From: Paramarasmius palmivorus
Taxonomy: Eukaryota; Basidiomycota; Agaricomycetes; Agaricales; Marasmiaceae
Direction of reading: 5' to 3'
DNA length: 64,000 nucleotides
NCBI GenBank assembly: GCA_037176845.1
Contig: JAYKXP010000037.1
Location: 1 to 64,000 of the forward strand
Part shown: positions 10,520-21,984 of the stretch, in pieces
Numbering within the stretch: the first letter of the stretch is position 1
How the letters are laid out: every line of letters starts with the position of its first letter
Program-made: the position numbers and the translations under genes
The notes under the pieces: generated by a model
What the model was told of the DNA's origin: nothing
The model's input: the letters and a program-made list of their open reading frames with translations, nothing else
Databases searched by the model: none

Positions 10520-13500
10520 TCATCTCCTAAAAGGATTGTTGCTGCTGGTACCCGTGTGATGCGGTTCCATCCAGTAAGCTCCTCTCATAACCGGAGTGTC
10601 GGTGGAGGTGTCTACGAGGAAACCTTCAGTTGGTCGAGGGTTCGAAGGATACGTCTCAACCTTTGACCCATCGGCACCTCCTAGCCCAGGTCTAACCTCT
10701 CGAGCGTATTTCTGAGCTTCGGTCGTCGGTTTCCTCAGCAGGTTTGTGTGCGAGGAGGAGTTGGATGAGTACATTGACGACCCATATGAACTAGCAGAGA
10801 ACCTCGATGCATTTGGATTCAACATGAACGGCTTCCTCACAGGTTGCTTCGTCTCGGGAGTGTTCCTTGGCATACCTGTAATCTCCGAATACAGAGAGTT
10901 GCCAGACAACCTGTTTAGATCCCTTGTATGCCCATTATCGAAGGTATTGGAAGGCACTAAATGGTGGTGGTGGTGGACATGATGGTCGTGAACTGAGGGG
11001 GACTTCGATTTCTTGGACTTGGCGTCACCGCGATCGTACTCGTATGCACCGATGAGACCGTCCATATCGAAGGAGGTATGTCCACTCTTGCGGTTCGCAC
11101 CTCCAGCTCCAGCAGCCTCTTCGACATCCCTAAACTCGCGAAGCTTGATGTTGTCCGTCGTCGTCGGTGGAGCTGTGGGGTACACCCTCTGACTAGGCTT
11201 GTGTCCGAAGAACCGTTCACCCCATCTAACCATCTTATAACGCCATCCGTCGCCGCCCATACCATCTAGATTCTTGGCACGAGCAAACTGCTTGGTGGCA
11301 GCAGCTCTCTTTCTCCGCATCCTTCTCCTCCACCACATGACGATGACGAGGAAGATGAAGGCGCAACCGAGAGCCATGAGTAGAATCTGCCACCATTCGA
11401 GCCTGTTACCCGAGCTTGTTTGATTGATAACAGTCGGGTTGTCCAAGCCAGTGACGGTAGGAAGGGGTGGCTCAGTGCCTGTGGGTGTAGGAGGTACTTG
11501 AACGAGGTTGGAGAGGCAGACACCGAGGCCGGGTATGACGGCAGTGCTGTTTGTGCATCCTGCATCGATACATTGGCCACCTTTGAGATGTTGCGTTGAA
11601 CTGGAGCATGAAAGGCATTGATTGGGCCCTGAGCCGCTACAGCTTCCACATGTACTGTCGCAGGTCGTACAGGCACCGTTGGTGTCGAGGAACTGACCCT
11701 TGCTGCAGGTTGGCAAGCAGCGACCGTTGTTCAAGACAGGGCGGTCTCGTGGGCAGCTCTGGCATTGATTGAATCCCGTTCCAGTACAGGTGGCACAATC
11801 GGGATGGCAGGTAGTACATTGTCGAGTACTAGGGTTCTGGAAGGTTCCTTGAGGACAGGTGTTTTCGCATGTACCCTGGGGCGTAGCGAGAGCCGAGGTT
11901 GACGAACAGGTGAGACAGAAAGTGGCTGAACCCGAGCAGGAGCCGCAAGAAGAATCGCAGGCTGTGTGGTTGGGAATGTCAGTTTAGTAGATCGTTGTAG
12001 GGGCGAACACGACGCACCAGTACAGGTAACATTATCCTTAGGGTCGACAAAAGTTCCTTGGGGACAACTTGATACACACTTGCCTTGCGACAAGAACGAG
12101 CCGGGCAAACAACCAGTGCATTGCAGCTCGTTCACAGTCGAGGCTACACTGAAGTTCGGAATGCGACAGGTAGTGCATTTCGCACCGCATGCTGTGAGGA
12201 ATGATCAGCTACCGAAGAAACCTTGACGAAAATGATAACGTACTGTCACACAAGTTCTTATTGTTGTCGGCTATAAGATTGGTACCTTGGCAAACACCGT
12301 TACCGTCTGCTGCCACACAACCGCCGTTGAAAGCGTAAGAGCCCGCAGCACAGAGTACGCAGTCGTTGGAAGTGGGACCCCGGCATGTTCTGCAACTGGG
12401 TGAGCACTGTTGGCAGCGAGTTCCATCGCTGAAACTGCCGTCAGGGCAGACGGTCCCCGTGTTTGTCACGCTCTGCGTAGGATTGCACTTGGTCTTATCA
12501 TTGGCGTCCTGAGTGAAACCGGTCTTGCAGGTCTGACAAACGCCAGTGCCGTCCGCACAAGCCGTACAACCCAGCTGACATGCTTGGCAGTCACCAGTGG
12601 AAGTGAGAAAGAAACCGGCGGAGCACTTGGCACACTGTGTACCGTTGTCGGATGTAGTCCAGCCGGTGTTGCATGTGCATTGGCCTCCACTGCCGCACTG
12701 ACCGTTCTGGCAGTTGCAAGAGGAGGGTGCATTGGTGATGGTAGGTGTGAGGCAGCGACCTGATCCATTGATGCCTTCATCGCAGGAGGTACATCCTTCC
12801 GGGCAGAGCTGACAATTGGGTCCAAAGAAACCCTTTGCACATGACTCACAGGATGAGCCAGTGAAACCTGTAGGACACGTACATGTTCCTGAGGCAGAGC
12901 ATACACCGTTACCGGAGCATGGGGGTGAGCATGCTGACGACTGGATGTCCCGCAGCGATAATGAGCCCGTAACTGGAAGTTGAGCAAAGTCGGGCACGGA
13001 ATCCCAGACTATGACGCGTTGTGATTGCCCAATATCGAGTGCAACCCAAACGTTTGATGAGAGTGCCATAGATCCGGCTTGTATCGGGGTAGAGTTGTTG
13101 GAAAGAGGGGTGGTGGGTAATGCAGAGAATCCAGCGGATCCTCCATAGAGTGATTGAGAGTAAATAGCCAATCCCGGTGAAAGTTGGATGTTGAGTGGCA
13201 AACTTCGTGATGATGAAGAGTTTTCGAAACCCGAAGAAGGTGATAATGAGGCCGACGACGATGTGAGCATGTCATGGAGAAGTTGGGGGTTTGTCGTCGC
13301 AGTGTATTGACCAGGAAGTAACAATACACTTGTCTGTGCGCCAGAGGCAGATATTGTCGTTCCGACTATGAGACCATTAGTGAAATATCCTAGAAATGAT
13401 AGACTTCGCCACGTACTCGTAGTGTTTGAAAATCCTTGTAAACATTGTCCTGCAACGCAGACCACAGCTGTTGATTGTGAAGATTGAGCGACCACGGTCG

Positions 13501-13537
13501 CTATAAAAGCGAAGAAAATAAGAAGTAAATCGAGCAT
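10520..13537 (-). CDS. Large single-pass receptor-like protein with EGF/furin-like cysteine repeats
   Basis: Three exons (13537-12244, 12191-12018, 11961-10520) sum to 2910 nt, or 969 residues. Both introns have clean GTACGT or GTGCGT donors and CACAG acceptors. A signal peptide (about residues 1-18) is followed by a roughly 170-residue Ser/Thr-rich, beta-type ectodomain. Next is an EGF-like module (CSPPCSGNGVCSASGTC, then CTCPTGFTGSSC). A long run of CxxC-type furin/growth-factor-receptor repeats covers most of residues 215-640, with C-x2-C-x2-C spacings such as CPDCATCTGTG. One transmembrane helix (LLMALGCAFIFLVIVMWW) precedes a basic stop-transfer run and a cytoplasmic tail of about 260 residues rich in Ser, His and Gly. 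Fungal proteins of this layout are annotated from the insulin-like growth factor binding/furin-like fold. A surface-sensor or wall-contact role is inference. There is no kinase domain. Confidence 0.88.
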
Positions 13538-13936
13538 AATTCAACGAACGTGAGGAAAAGACGGGATGGTGGTGGTATAAGAGAAAAAAGCCTGCTTGGT
13601 TGAAAAGGGCGCTAGTAACCGAGCTCCCATTGTTCAAGAAGAACAATAGCTTGCCAAATTGGGACGGACAATGCGGTGTGGCTGTGCCTCGGTTTGTTTG
13701 GTCAGCATTCTACAGCCAAACAAACCGCTTAAAAACAAAAGACACTTTGTCGTTTATGGGGAAGTCGGGACCCTTGAGGACCCTTGTCGCTTGAGCAACG
13801 AGAAAATCAGAAAACAACCTCAAGGGAAATGCTGGCTGAGGGCTCGGCGAGGGTTCAATGGAAAATTACCGAGTGACACGAAAGCATCTTTATTTGTATT
13901 AAGCGCCCATGTCTAGCAATAGGCGCCAGATGTAAA
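13538..13936. other. Intergenic between receptor-like gene and P450
   Basis: This is the upstream region of the minus-strand receptor gene and the downstream region of the minus-strand P450. A short inverted repeat is visible (CGGTTTGTTTGG near 13690 and CCAAACAAACCG near 13718), which could fold as a hairpin. Nothing else was recognised. Confidence 0.5.
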
Positions 13937-16192
13937 CTAGACCGACACTACAGGCTTTATGATTAATGGTAACCGCAATCCCTCTCCTTTGACTTCTGGT
14001 CTTTGCACCAGTGCAGTCTTCTTGATAGTGATATTCTCTCTAGGAACTGCAAGTTCGAATTCGAATGCTCGGACGAGAGTAAACAGAAGGGCTTTCATTC
14101 TGTGGACCCGTCAATGGTGTGGAAAGGGAAGCAAAAATCAAGACATACTCGACAAGCGAGAACCGCCATCCAATACATGCATGGGAACCACCAAGGAACG
14201 TCAGCATGTTGCCCCACACTCCAGGGATAGAAGTGGCTGCGTCAGGAACCTTCTTCCATCTCTCCGGACTATCAGACATCAGTTAAGTAATATAATCAGT
14301 ACACTCGATTGGTCACCCACTTGAACGTGTCTGCGTCTTCACCCCATAATGACTTATCCTGATTGATAGTAGTGATAGGAATGACGATGTCAGTGCCCTT
14401 CTTTACTCTACGCAGACTTTATCAGCTATGACTTTCCACATAAACTCCCGACACATACCGCAGTTCAGTGTGAACAACCCCATGACGGTCCGTGTACGGC
14501 TCAGCGAGAGGGACAACATCATCCTTCATGGCTGCCCTCGATGTCATAGGAACTGGCGAATAGAAGCGAAGTGTTTCTCTCACTACGACATCGAGATACG
14601 GAAGTGCATTAAGTTCGTCCATTGTCGGGTTATCCGTAGGCAGGGCGAGTACTTCTTCTCGGAGCTTGGCTTGGATGTCTGGGCGTTCGGTCAAAGCTAG
14701 AAGTGCGAATGTCGTAGCGGTGCTATTGACAAGTCTTGTCAGTAAGGTCATGGACGAGTTGAGCAAATAGTTACCTTGTCGTTTCATGACCAGCGACTAG
14801 GAAAGTAGGAACCTCTGAAGGAAAATTTCAGTAACGCTGCGACGCAAGAACATTGCAAAGCCACACACGAGACATAACGTCTTTATCACTCATTCTCTGA
14901 TCTTCGGGCAAATCCGTACTCATGTTCGACCTAATCAGTAGGGAAAGAAGGTCCCTCGCACGCCAGTTATTCCCTTTCTCGCCTGTACCCGCCAACGCCT
15001 TCTTGCTCTCATAGAGGAGCTCTTTCGCGATACGAGTGGACGTCTTCATGGCTTTCTTAAGGGAACTGTCGATCTCGGGCTAGAAGACATAAGAGGTGAG
15101 CGATAAGCAAGCACATAATAAGTCGGGAAGCGCTCACAATAGCTCGGAAGATGGAAAAGTTTTCTTGTAATATCGCTAAAATAATGAACAGGAAATTGCG
15201 ATGGTGACCCCCGTGGCTTCCAAATATCTGAGAGTAGGCTTCGTTAAGTTCGTTCGATTCCCCCTCCAACGCACTGAATTTGTAGTTGAACCCTGGGAGT
15301 CTACGGTTAGCATCATTTGCAACCACTTCAAAGATGATTATATACCGGCTTCTCCAATAACATCCAAAGTCATCCTGCTAAGCCACGAGAGCGCGTCGAT
15401 ACGACCATAACCAGTTTCCGCGTTGATATTGGAGGACCAGACGTCGCGAAGCTAATGAAAGAATGTCCTTAGGGATGATTAAGGCAGATTGGGTGTTTGA
15501 GTCACCTTGACTGATTTCTCAACAAAGATTTCCGTAAGTTCTCGCACTTGGGAAGGTCCAAAAGCCGGATTCTTCGATGAAATGCTTCAGGAAACTGATG
15601 GTTCGCATAATTTGAAAGGTAATACCATGACACGTCTCTACGAAAGCCTTCGTCAGAACAGCTCAAAACCGGAAACGTTTGAATACTCACTTGCAATTTA
15701 TGCTTCTCCCCCTCAGTCACCAACAATCCCTCACCCAAAATTCTACTCAGCCCAAACCGCGAACCATCAGCTTTCTGCCAATCAACATCGTTCTTCAAGA
15801 TATGGCTGAGAGCTTTCCAGTCCGATGACCACAGGATCTTTGTCTACAATTTGCGTTTGGGTTGTTAGTTTTTGCCAAAATGCCTTGAACACGAGATATA
15901 AACGTTAACTCACACCAAACATTCCATTGAGCATCAAAGTCTTTCCATTCTCTTCTTCCCATTGTCGAAATATATCTCCGTTGCTCTATTGGTAACCGGT
16001 CAGCTCTCCAGGCGAACGAACAAACTCAAGCCCACATACATCTTTCAACATGCCCTGAATGTTCCCGTAGACAAACCCACCACTCTTTGGGCTGGGAATG
16101 TCTCGCAATGGAGAGAAAAACACATGGCGAACATACTTGACGAGGAGGTAGAATAGACCTCCTGCAGCCAAGATGCCTAGAATTTGAAACAT
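13937..16192 (-). CDS. Cytochrome P450 monooxygenase (copy A)
   Basis: The start codon at 16192 opens with an N-terminal membrane anchor and the proline hinge [10 protein letters not shown], as in ER-bound fungal class II P450s. Exons then run without a break through the conserved blocks. These include AGHETT of the I-helix (near 14790), the ETLR ExxR motif of the K-helix (near 14590), the PERW meander motif (near 14265) and the haem-binding loop [13 protein letters not shown] with its cysteine (near 14200-14170). The C-terminal exon ends at 13937. The introns match those of copies B-E, but this gene is on the opposite strand and about 12.5 kb away. The expected activity is NADPH-P450-reductase-dependent hydroxylation of a hydrophobic substrate, not predictable from sequence. 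No lesion was found. I do not assign a CYP family number. Confidence 0.9.
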
Positions 16193-16835
16193 ATCAGAAG
16201 TTTGGAGATTAAATTTAGTGTGGGGGTTGCTACCGCTGTGGAGATGGTAAATATACCTTCTCAGGGCTTGATTGCTATCAGTTCCGGGTCAGGAACACGC
16301 ATTGGACACGGCTGCGGCTGCGATATGCCATTTTGCTGCGGGGAAAGATGAGAGTACTCGGCAACGAGGAATTAGCAGCTTTGAGCGCTGAGCTGACGCG
16401 TCTCATCGGCAGAACATGCTCCTCCTGGTCCATATGCGTTGTTCGACCGTTGCTGCAGTGCTCAAGAAGTCATTATCTTGGTAAGTACCTACACGGAAAG
16501 AACATTATACAAGGAAACCTCGATGGCATAGCTCTACACAACTGTCAAATACTTGCTGCTACTACTACGATACGAAGGATGAAGTGTCCGAATGTCGATT
16601 ATAATATACAGACATAAGTAAGCATGGCATGCAAGAAACGAATCAGGAAATAACAGTACAAACGCGCGGGAAGTGTACAATTTTTGGCAGTAACCATATC
16701 AATGATATCATGTCCGAGACGAAGAGACGGCAACAGAAAGGACAGAAAAGTCGTTATCGTTATGTGTGCGTTATCTGTTCATCAAAAGAAGGATCAAGAA
16801 TGGGAAAGAGGCGAGTGAATCAGAGAAGCAACCCT
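16193..16835. other. Intergenic, no gene seen
   Basis: This is the upstream region of P450 copy A and the downstream region of the small membrane-protein gene. No motif, RNA or repeat was recognised. Confidence 0.5.
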
Positions 16836-17823
16836 CTACAGACTCTCGATAAACTTTGTTCCACCACTAAACGTTCTGGCAGAAGCATCTGTCTGGCCAG
16901 ACCACTGTCTCTTATCTCCGTCTTCTTCATGCCCTTGCCCTTGGGTACCGGCAGACATCGGCTCAGGTGAAAACGACCGAGTGTGCGAATCCTGCAGGAG
17001 ATCTGGTGGTGTCTTCGGAGAATCTGCATCAGCGGATGACGTCGGACTCAGAATAATAGGCGTAGCAAGGTGTGGAATGTTGGGTAACGGCGACGGGGTT
17101 GTAGTTGGATGGAATGCAGAAAGACCGGTAACGGCTTGCGAATCGAAACGTATACTCGATGTTGAGTCTGCCGAGTCCATTCTGGGAGGTCGGAATGGAG
17201 GATCGATTGGTTGTGACGTCGGATGCGACATGGAAAGACTGAGAGGTGTTTGCGAAACACCAACCATTCCTCGTGATCTGGTATTCCTGCGGTCTCCGCC
17301 AGCACCTTCGTCATCAGAGTCCAAGTCCCATTCGTCACCGGAACCTGCTTGAACCCATCCTGACCCTGGGTTTCTACCCAGTACTCCATTTTTGCGGCTT
17401 TTATTCGAGGCGGATGATGCATTGCTTCGCTTCCCAAAGAATGAATGAAGGGAGCTGAGCCAGCCTTTGTGAGGTGTTGATGATGGATCGTATTTGTATG
17501 ATGAAGACGAAGGTACCGACTGGTGCGCATACCGTCTTTGACGGCGTGCTGCACGCTCCGCATCGGAAGGGTCTCGATCTCGGAGTAGGAAAAAGATGGC
17601 CGTACAGGAGACGACAATGATGAGGCATAAGCAGACGATGAGTGCAATGAAACCTGATCAGGAATAGTGAGCAATCCTATGCAATGCGAAAACAAAGGAA
17701 CTGCATACCACCCGAAGACCCGCCTATTCTGGGAGTGTCTCTCTTCACAATGTCAGCCCCCACGTTTTCTCTTGCTTCTTCTCCCCGTGCCATAAGATCT
17801 TGTATTATCGGGTGAGCGGGCAT
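16836..17823 (-). CDS. Single-pass membrane protein with long cytoplasmic Ser/Pro-rich tail
   Basis: Two exons (17823-17709 and 17653-16836; donor GTATGC, acceptor GATCAG) give 933 nt and 310 residues. There is no signal peptide. After about 38 polar residues, one transmembrane helix (FIALIVCLCLIIVVSCTAIFFL) is followed by a basic stop-transfer segment (RDRDPSDAERAARRQRRY). The remaining 240 residues are low-complexity Ser/Pro/Thr with charged patches (DEWDLDSDDE). Similar short-ectodomain proteins are widespread in Agaricomycetes with no assigned function. Multiple Ser-Pro sites suggest a phosphorylated tail, which is inference. No lesions were seen. Confidence 0.78.
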
Positions 17824-18933
17824 AGCTGCAAATCAAAGGATATGTCGTGGTCTTGTATAAGTCGGAACTTGCTTGGTTCTCCTGTCGTGCGTTGCTTTAG
17901 GATCGTCGAAACTCGAGTGAACCCGAACTGAACCGAAACAAAACTTGAAGTGGATTGGCTTGTTTCGCTCCTATGTGTTTGGATAAAGTGCCTTGAGAGA
18001 CACTCTGGTTCCTGATCTCCTCGTTAACGACAGCAATGGGGATTTTTGAAAATATTTTTCAGGAAGAAAGCATGGACTTGGAATACGTGGTGGTCGTCGT
18101 CGTGGGAGAAGAAAGGAACTTTGTGTGGAGCAGGCCTGCGGGGGCTCGATATCCCATAATTGGGATAATGGATAGATAGATAGATATATTTTATTTCTGA
18201 CTACGACCTCCATCATCGGATTCCTGCGCTAGGCTGTAATCCCTCGGAGCAGCTTTGTTACAAAGAAAGATACAGTTATTTCTACGTTCCGCATAGTATT
18301 CGGCAGGTTCGGCTCGGGTCAAGTCCAGCCTGAGTGTATGCGTAGCCAACAGCCCTCAGTTCAGAACAGAAGAGACACTTACGTTGAAGAAGTACGTCTC
18401 GGAGCAGGTCAGGATATGTCGGTTTTATTTTTGAGCTCGCATCTCAACTTTCTATTTTTACTAGAATAATAATTTCCCGGTGTTCTAGCTCTGTTCTGAT
18501 TTGATCAGCCCTCTTTCAGAGTTGATGATCAAGTCAATGCAATCACCAGGATTTTATACAACGATTATCAGGTGTGCAGCACACCAGCAATAGTCTACAT
18601 ATACAATACATTCGGTGGGTCCCTTAGATTTAGTGAGATGACACACAACTCTGACTTGTAGGCGGTATTAAATCCGGCTAATGAAAGGCCGAACTTGTTT
18701 TGAATCGAAGGGTTTGGGCCAGCCACTAACCCTGCCAATAGTCGCGACCATTTTTGATCATAAATCAGGGAGAATCATCAAAGATCTACACATATTCACG
18801 TTGGCTGATACACCTCCCCGCACTTGCTTGATCGTTCTAGGGACACCTTATTTCGGTAAAGGGGCTACAAGCCCACAAAAGCTGAGCAGCGCTTCCCATT
18901 CACTGATCGTTACCCGTATTCTCCTTCTTTTTC
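17824..18933. other. Intergenic, no gene seen
   Basis: About 1.1 kb with no exon chain recognised. A GATAGATAGATAGATA-type microsatellite lies at about 18171-18186. The right edge borders the broken receptor-like copy. Confidence 0.5.
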
Positions 18934-19330
18934 ATGGATCCCGGCACGTACAATGTTACCATTTCTTCCCGAACGCCATCTATTCTCTATTTTCCAGCCC
19001 GAGATACAACTGTAGATCAAGCTTGGAACATCACTGGAATTATCAGGTCAATGGATTTGCATGTCCTGACGGGCGTTAGAGACGACTCTCCATAGAACGT
19101 CCATGGCAGCAGCGAGCTTGGAGTTCAGCTGGGTACGCACAGCACTGTACCTTCATGGAGGTGCAACTTCGGCGTCGTACACGATCTTGACTGACGACGT
19201 CGAAATCTACAGGGTGATTGATTGCTGCTATAATTACCCAGTTGTGAAGCCACATTGCAGGACTGAATTTTCTCGATGGATCCACTGAGATTGAATCCAA
19301 CATGCGTACAGACACTGGGGTTTCTTCCTG
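18934..19330 (+). pseudogene. Broken third copy of the tandem receptor-like membrane protein family
   Basis: Pieces of the first ectodomain of the genes at 22777 and 25254 are recognisable. The leader (MDPGTYNVTI, matching PYNVTLPSQT) is followed by PSILYFPARDTT. Further on are MAAASLEFSWVRTALYLHGGATSASYTI and an IQHA-like trace near 19300. The pieces are in different frames, an in-frame stop follows the first, and nothing after the first domain is found: no second domain, transmembrane helix or tail. It is on the same strand as its paralogues, about 3.5 kb upstream, so it looks like a decayed tandem duplicate. Confidence 0.8.
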
Positions 19331-19927
19331 GCAGTCGACTTTACATTGCTACCAATATGTCTATTATAGCGCCACCATAGTAGGTCAGCCTACGACTCCA
19401 ACATCAAAGATCCTCTAGTTCTGCACATTCTGATATATTACCTAGAAATAAGTGAAAACAGTGTCTCCCTTCGAGACAATAAAGCCGTCTCGTATTGGTC
19501 GCGCTATGCGGAAAGGATGCTGGCAAGATCCGACGAGACTGATATCCATTCGAAGGAGTCTGGTCCGACGGGCCAAATGATATTACCCAACTCGATGAAC
19601 CTACTAGTGTTGTCTCAAGTCGGAGGGTTGCTTCCTTTATTAGGATATTATTTCCATCATTTCTTCGGTACGATATATGATATGATATTCATACGCTCGA
19701 GGCACGGCACAGCAAAGAATGCATCACATATGTATAGGAGAATGGCAGCTTTGACGCCTGTACTAGGTCATCGGCGTACAACAAGTTATTGATCAAATTG
19801 CATCCTGTGTGTAACAGTCATATGTACAATGTACAGTATTGTATGTAAATAAATAACGAATATAGTTACAAGTCCCACTTCTGGTTGTCCTAGTTGATAA
19901 ATAGTATGATGCGGATGGAGCAAGCTC
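19331..19927. other. Intergenic, no gene seen
   Basis: No further remains of the receptor-like family are visible, and no other motif was recognised. The right side is the 3' flank of the small secreted peptide gene on the minus strand. Confidence 0.45.
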
Positions 19928-20259
19928 TCAACAAGACCAGCACACATTGCCAGAGCAGATAATGCACCCAGAGCTGAGTGTGCGGTCAGGCTACGCAAGG
20001 GAAGAACAATTAGTCTTTTCATGATTGCGAATGCAACGAGGTTGATCCCTCACCAATTCACTGCTCATAATCGATGTCGGGGGCTCGGTTTGTATAGAGG
20101 CAGACATGGCGGCGGCACTAGAGATATGAGAGGCTATTCAGGAACTTGTCGAGCGAGGTAGGGAGTCTTGGGAACATACCTGTCCGACGAAGTCACCGGA
20201 AGCCCCGAGGAAACTGTCACGAGAAGCAGCACGGAAGACATGACAGCGATGAACTTCAT
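19928..20259 (-). CDS. Small secreted cysteine-rich peptide, 68 residues
   Basis: Three exons (20259-20180, 20117-20054, 19990-19928) sum to 207 nt. Junctions are canonical: donors GTATGT and GTGAGG, acceptors CTCTAG and GCGTAG. Residues 1-19 form a textbook signal peptide (MKF, hydrophobic core, SSG). The mature part is short and Ser/Thr-rich, and all four cysteines lie in the last 12 residues as C-x2-C-x4-C-x2-C, ending at the final Cys. A TTTAAA box lies about 70 bp upstream. It is too short and too intron-split to be found by scanning for long open frames. The spacing suggests two disulfides or metal binding. The terminal C-x-x-C also superficially resembles a CaaX box, but a signal peptide argues against a lipidated pheromone. 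I recognise no family; an effector-like or signalling role is inference. Confidence 0.62.
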
Positions 20260-20327
20260 GATGACGAGCGTCGGGTTCAGGAGAGTTTGCTTGAGTGAGA
20301 GATAGTCGAACGGAGTCACCAGCCAGC

Positions 20328-20336
20328 CTTTAAAAC
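20328..20336 (-). promoter_or_regulatory. TATA-like box for the small secreted peptide gene
   Basis: The minus strand reads GTTTTAAAG about 70 bp before the start codon, the usual TATA distance in this window. Confidence 0.45.
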
Positions 20337-20383
20337 CCCACGGCACGCGATCCCGCCTCAGTGGACATTTACGGGTGCGTGTG

Positions 20384-20941
20384 TCACAGAACCCCTTGGG
20401 TAGCTTTGTCGGTGCCGTGCTGATGATTACAATGAATTGTCGGGAGGTGATACCGCTCCATACGTAGCCCAATGATAATTCGACACAGCCGACTTGCAGA
20501 GGATGTGTTCTGGTCTTGGGTTTGAATTGATCGTATTGCGTCCACTGGGAAGGTTCGTATGCATGATAAAATGAGTATAGCGAAGCGACCGTGGGTGCAA
20601 GGAGCGAGTGGACAAATGAGGAACCCTCGAGTCATTGGTTTGAAAGCAGACTTGCTCACTGTCGAGCCCGAGTCATACACCGTATCCAGCTTTCTGAGTA
20701 CCTGAGCCAAGATATCCCAAATAAACCTCGTTCGAAACACGGGGAAGCAAATAAGCAATGATAGTTTCAAGGTGTCATTTGCGTAGAACCAGTGCTGAGG
20801 GGTGAAAAACAAAAGGCCATGAATGGTCGTCATCCGCCGTTCGAAGTACTGTCCAGGCACCGTTTGAAGGTACGCATCTGCCGCGTCTGATTCCATGGTA
20901 TGATGAAGACGAGATATCAGCGTTTGGGCACCGCTTTGCAA
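20384..20941 (-). CDS. Hypothetical protein, weak support
   Basis: A 185-residue open frame. Its first half has plausible protein composition (aromatic and hydrophobic helix around FFTPQHWFYANDTLKLSLL, then FIWDILAQVLRKLD). A GTGAGC donor near 20658 suggests the true first exon ends there and the remainder is intron. No family was recognised. It lies upstream of the secreted peptide on the same strand and overlaps its promoter, so at most the first half is likely coding. Confidence 0.2.
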   Translation of the reverse strand: MQSGAQTLISRLHHTMESDAADAYLQTVPGQYFERRMTTIHGLLFFTPQHWFYANDTLKLSLLICFPVFRTRFIWDILAQVLRKLDTVYDSGSTVSKSAFKPMTRGFLICPLAPCTHGRFAILILSCIRTFPVDAIRSIQTQDQNTSSASRLCRIIIGLRMERYHLPTIHCNHQHGTDKATQGVL

Positions 20942-21269
20942 TTGGTGAGTAGTCGACGTGGTGGTTCCTGGTCAAGTTGAAGTATGTAATGGGAAATTTT
21001 CATAGCCGGCGCTTACACTCGACGCTTATCGAAGTGTCATCTAGAGTCTTAGCCAACTTCCGGCTTGTTACTGGGAACAGTGAAAGACGTTCTAATCACT
21101 AGTAGGCATACAATACAGGAATACTATTAGTATACAAGCTCAAGCATCCCGCTAAGCAGAATCGGAGCAACTGCACAACTGGTCTTCATGCGTACATCAT
21201 AGCCTACATTGACCTGGTTACAGTTCAGATCTCCGCAGCCGCCTTCTGAGGTCCCGACGCTTCAAGCCT

Positions 21270-21984
21270 TCAGGCATCAAACCCAAGACCAACCCAATGC
21301 TTCCTTGATTCTGGATACTTTTTGACGAACTCCAAAATCCTGGTTTGGGTTACTTTCTTGAATGTCGGGTCATCCGTGATCCACCGTTGTTTCTTCGACT
21401 TCAAAGTGACTTCGTGTTTCACCGCCAAATCCAGCAGGTCTTCGACATCCATGACGTTCTGCTGAGCTTTGGCTACCATCCGCGTTTCCTTTGAAAGCCT
21501 AGCATGATCCCATCTATGCAGCTTCGTCAAAAGCAGCAACAAGATCGGCATGATGGGTAGATCAACCCACGGATGAAGGTATTTTACGCGTGTTTTGGGA
21601 ATGAAAGGGATTTTCCAGCCTGCGATCATTTCAGAGTCAATATTGACAATGCAGTATTCACCCTGATTGGTCGGAAGGTAGTAGAGCTTTCGTTGCTCAA
21701 TACGGGGAATCGACGATGGAATGAACCCGAACATTGGGTTAGCCTTGACGATCGCTTGTTTTGCTGCAACGACATTGTGAGGGTCCTTCTTCACGATAAC
21801 AAGGTCCACGTTCTACAGATGGGTAGCGTTAGCCCATGTGAATGTACAGAGCCATTGGTTCGTCGCACCTTGGGTACCCTATTTTCCATTCCATAGAGGT
21901 AACAAGCCGTACTTCCTGAAAGGCAGCACTTGATACCGCTGCTTTGATGACGGTTGGAACGTTAGCGGCCATAGGACCTGGCAT
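21270..21984 (-). pseudogene. Nucleotidyltransferase-fold-like protein, 5' end disrupted
   Basis: The block GSTACYLYGMENRVPK, then after a short intron NVDLVIVKKDP, matches the 'G-x-A-x-x-L-Y-G ... D-x-D-L-V-I' start of a large Agaricomycete family with a nucleotidyltransferase-like fold. The rest fits the family too: VVAAKQAIVKANPMFGF, the WVDLPIMPILLLLLTKL helix and an MDVEDLLDLAVKH helical end, stopping at 21270. The first metal-binding Asp position appears as Asn (NVD). Upstream, the family's usual VPTVIKAA leader lies in a different frame from SGIKCCLSGSTACYLYG over the same DNA, and no intron can join them. This points to a deletion/frameshift near 21940. A shorter unconventional start cannot be excluded. 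Confidence 0.5.

Noticed and set aside
12410..12763. Plus-strand open frame opposite the EGF/furin gene
   Set aside because: It is a shadow of the cysteine-rich coding strand; composition is explained by the antisense of Cys, Gly and Thr codons.
19928..20259. B-mating-type lipopeptide pheromone precursor
   Set aside because: The final C-x-x-C mimics a CaaX box, but a strong signal peptide and a four-cysteine pattern do not fit pheromone precursors, and no STE3 receptor is adjacent.
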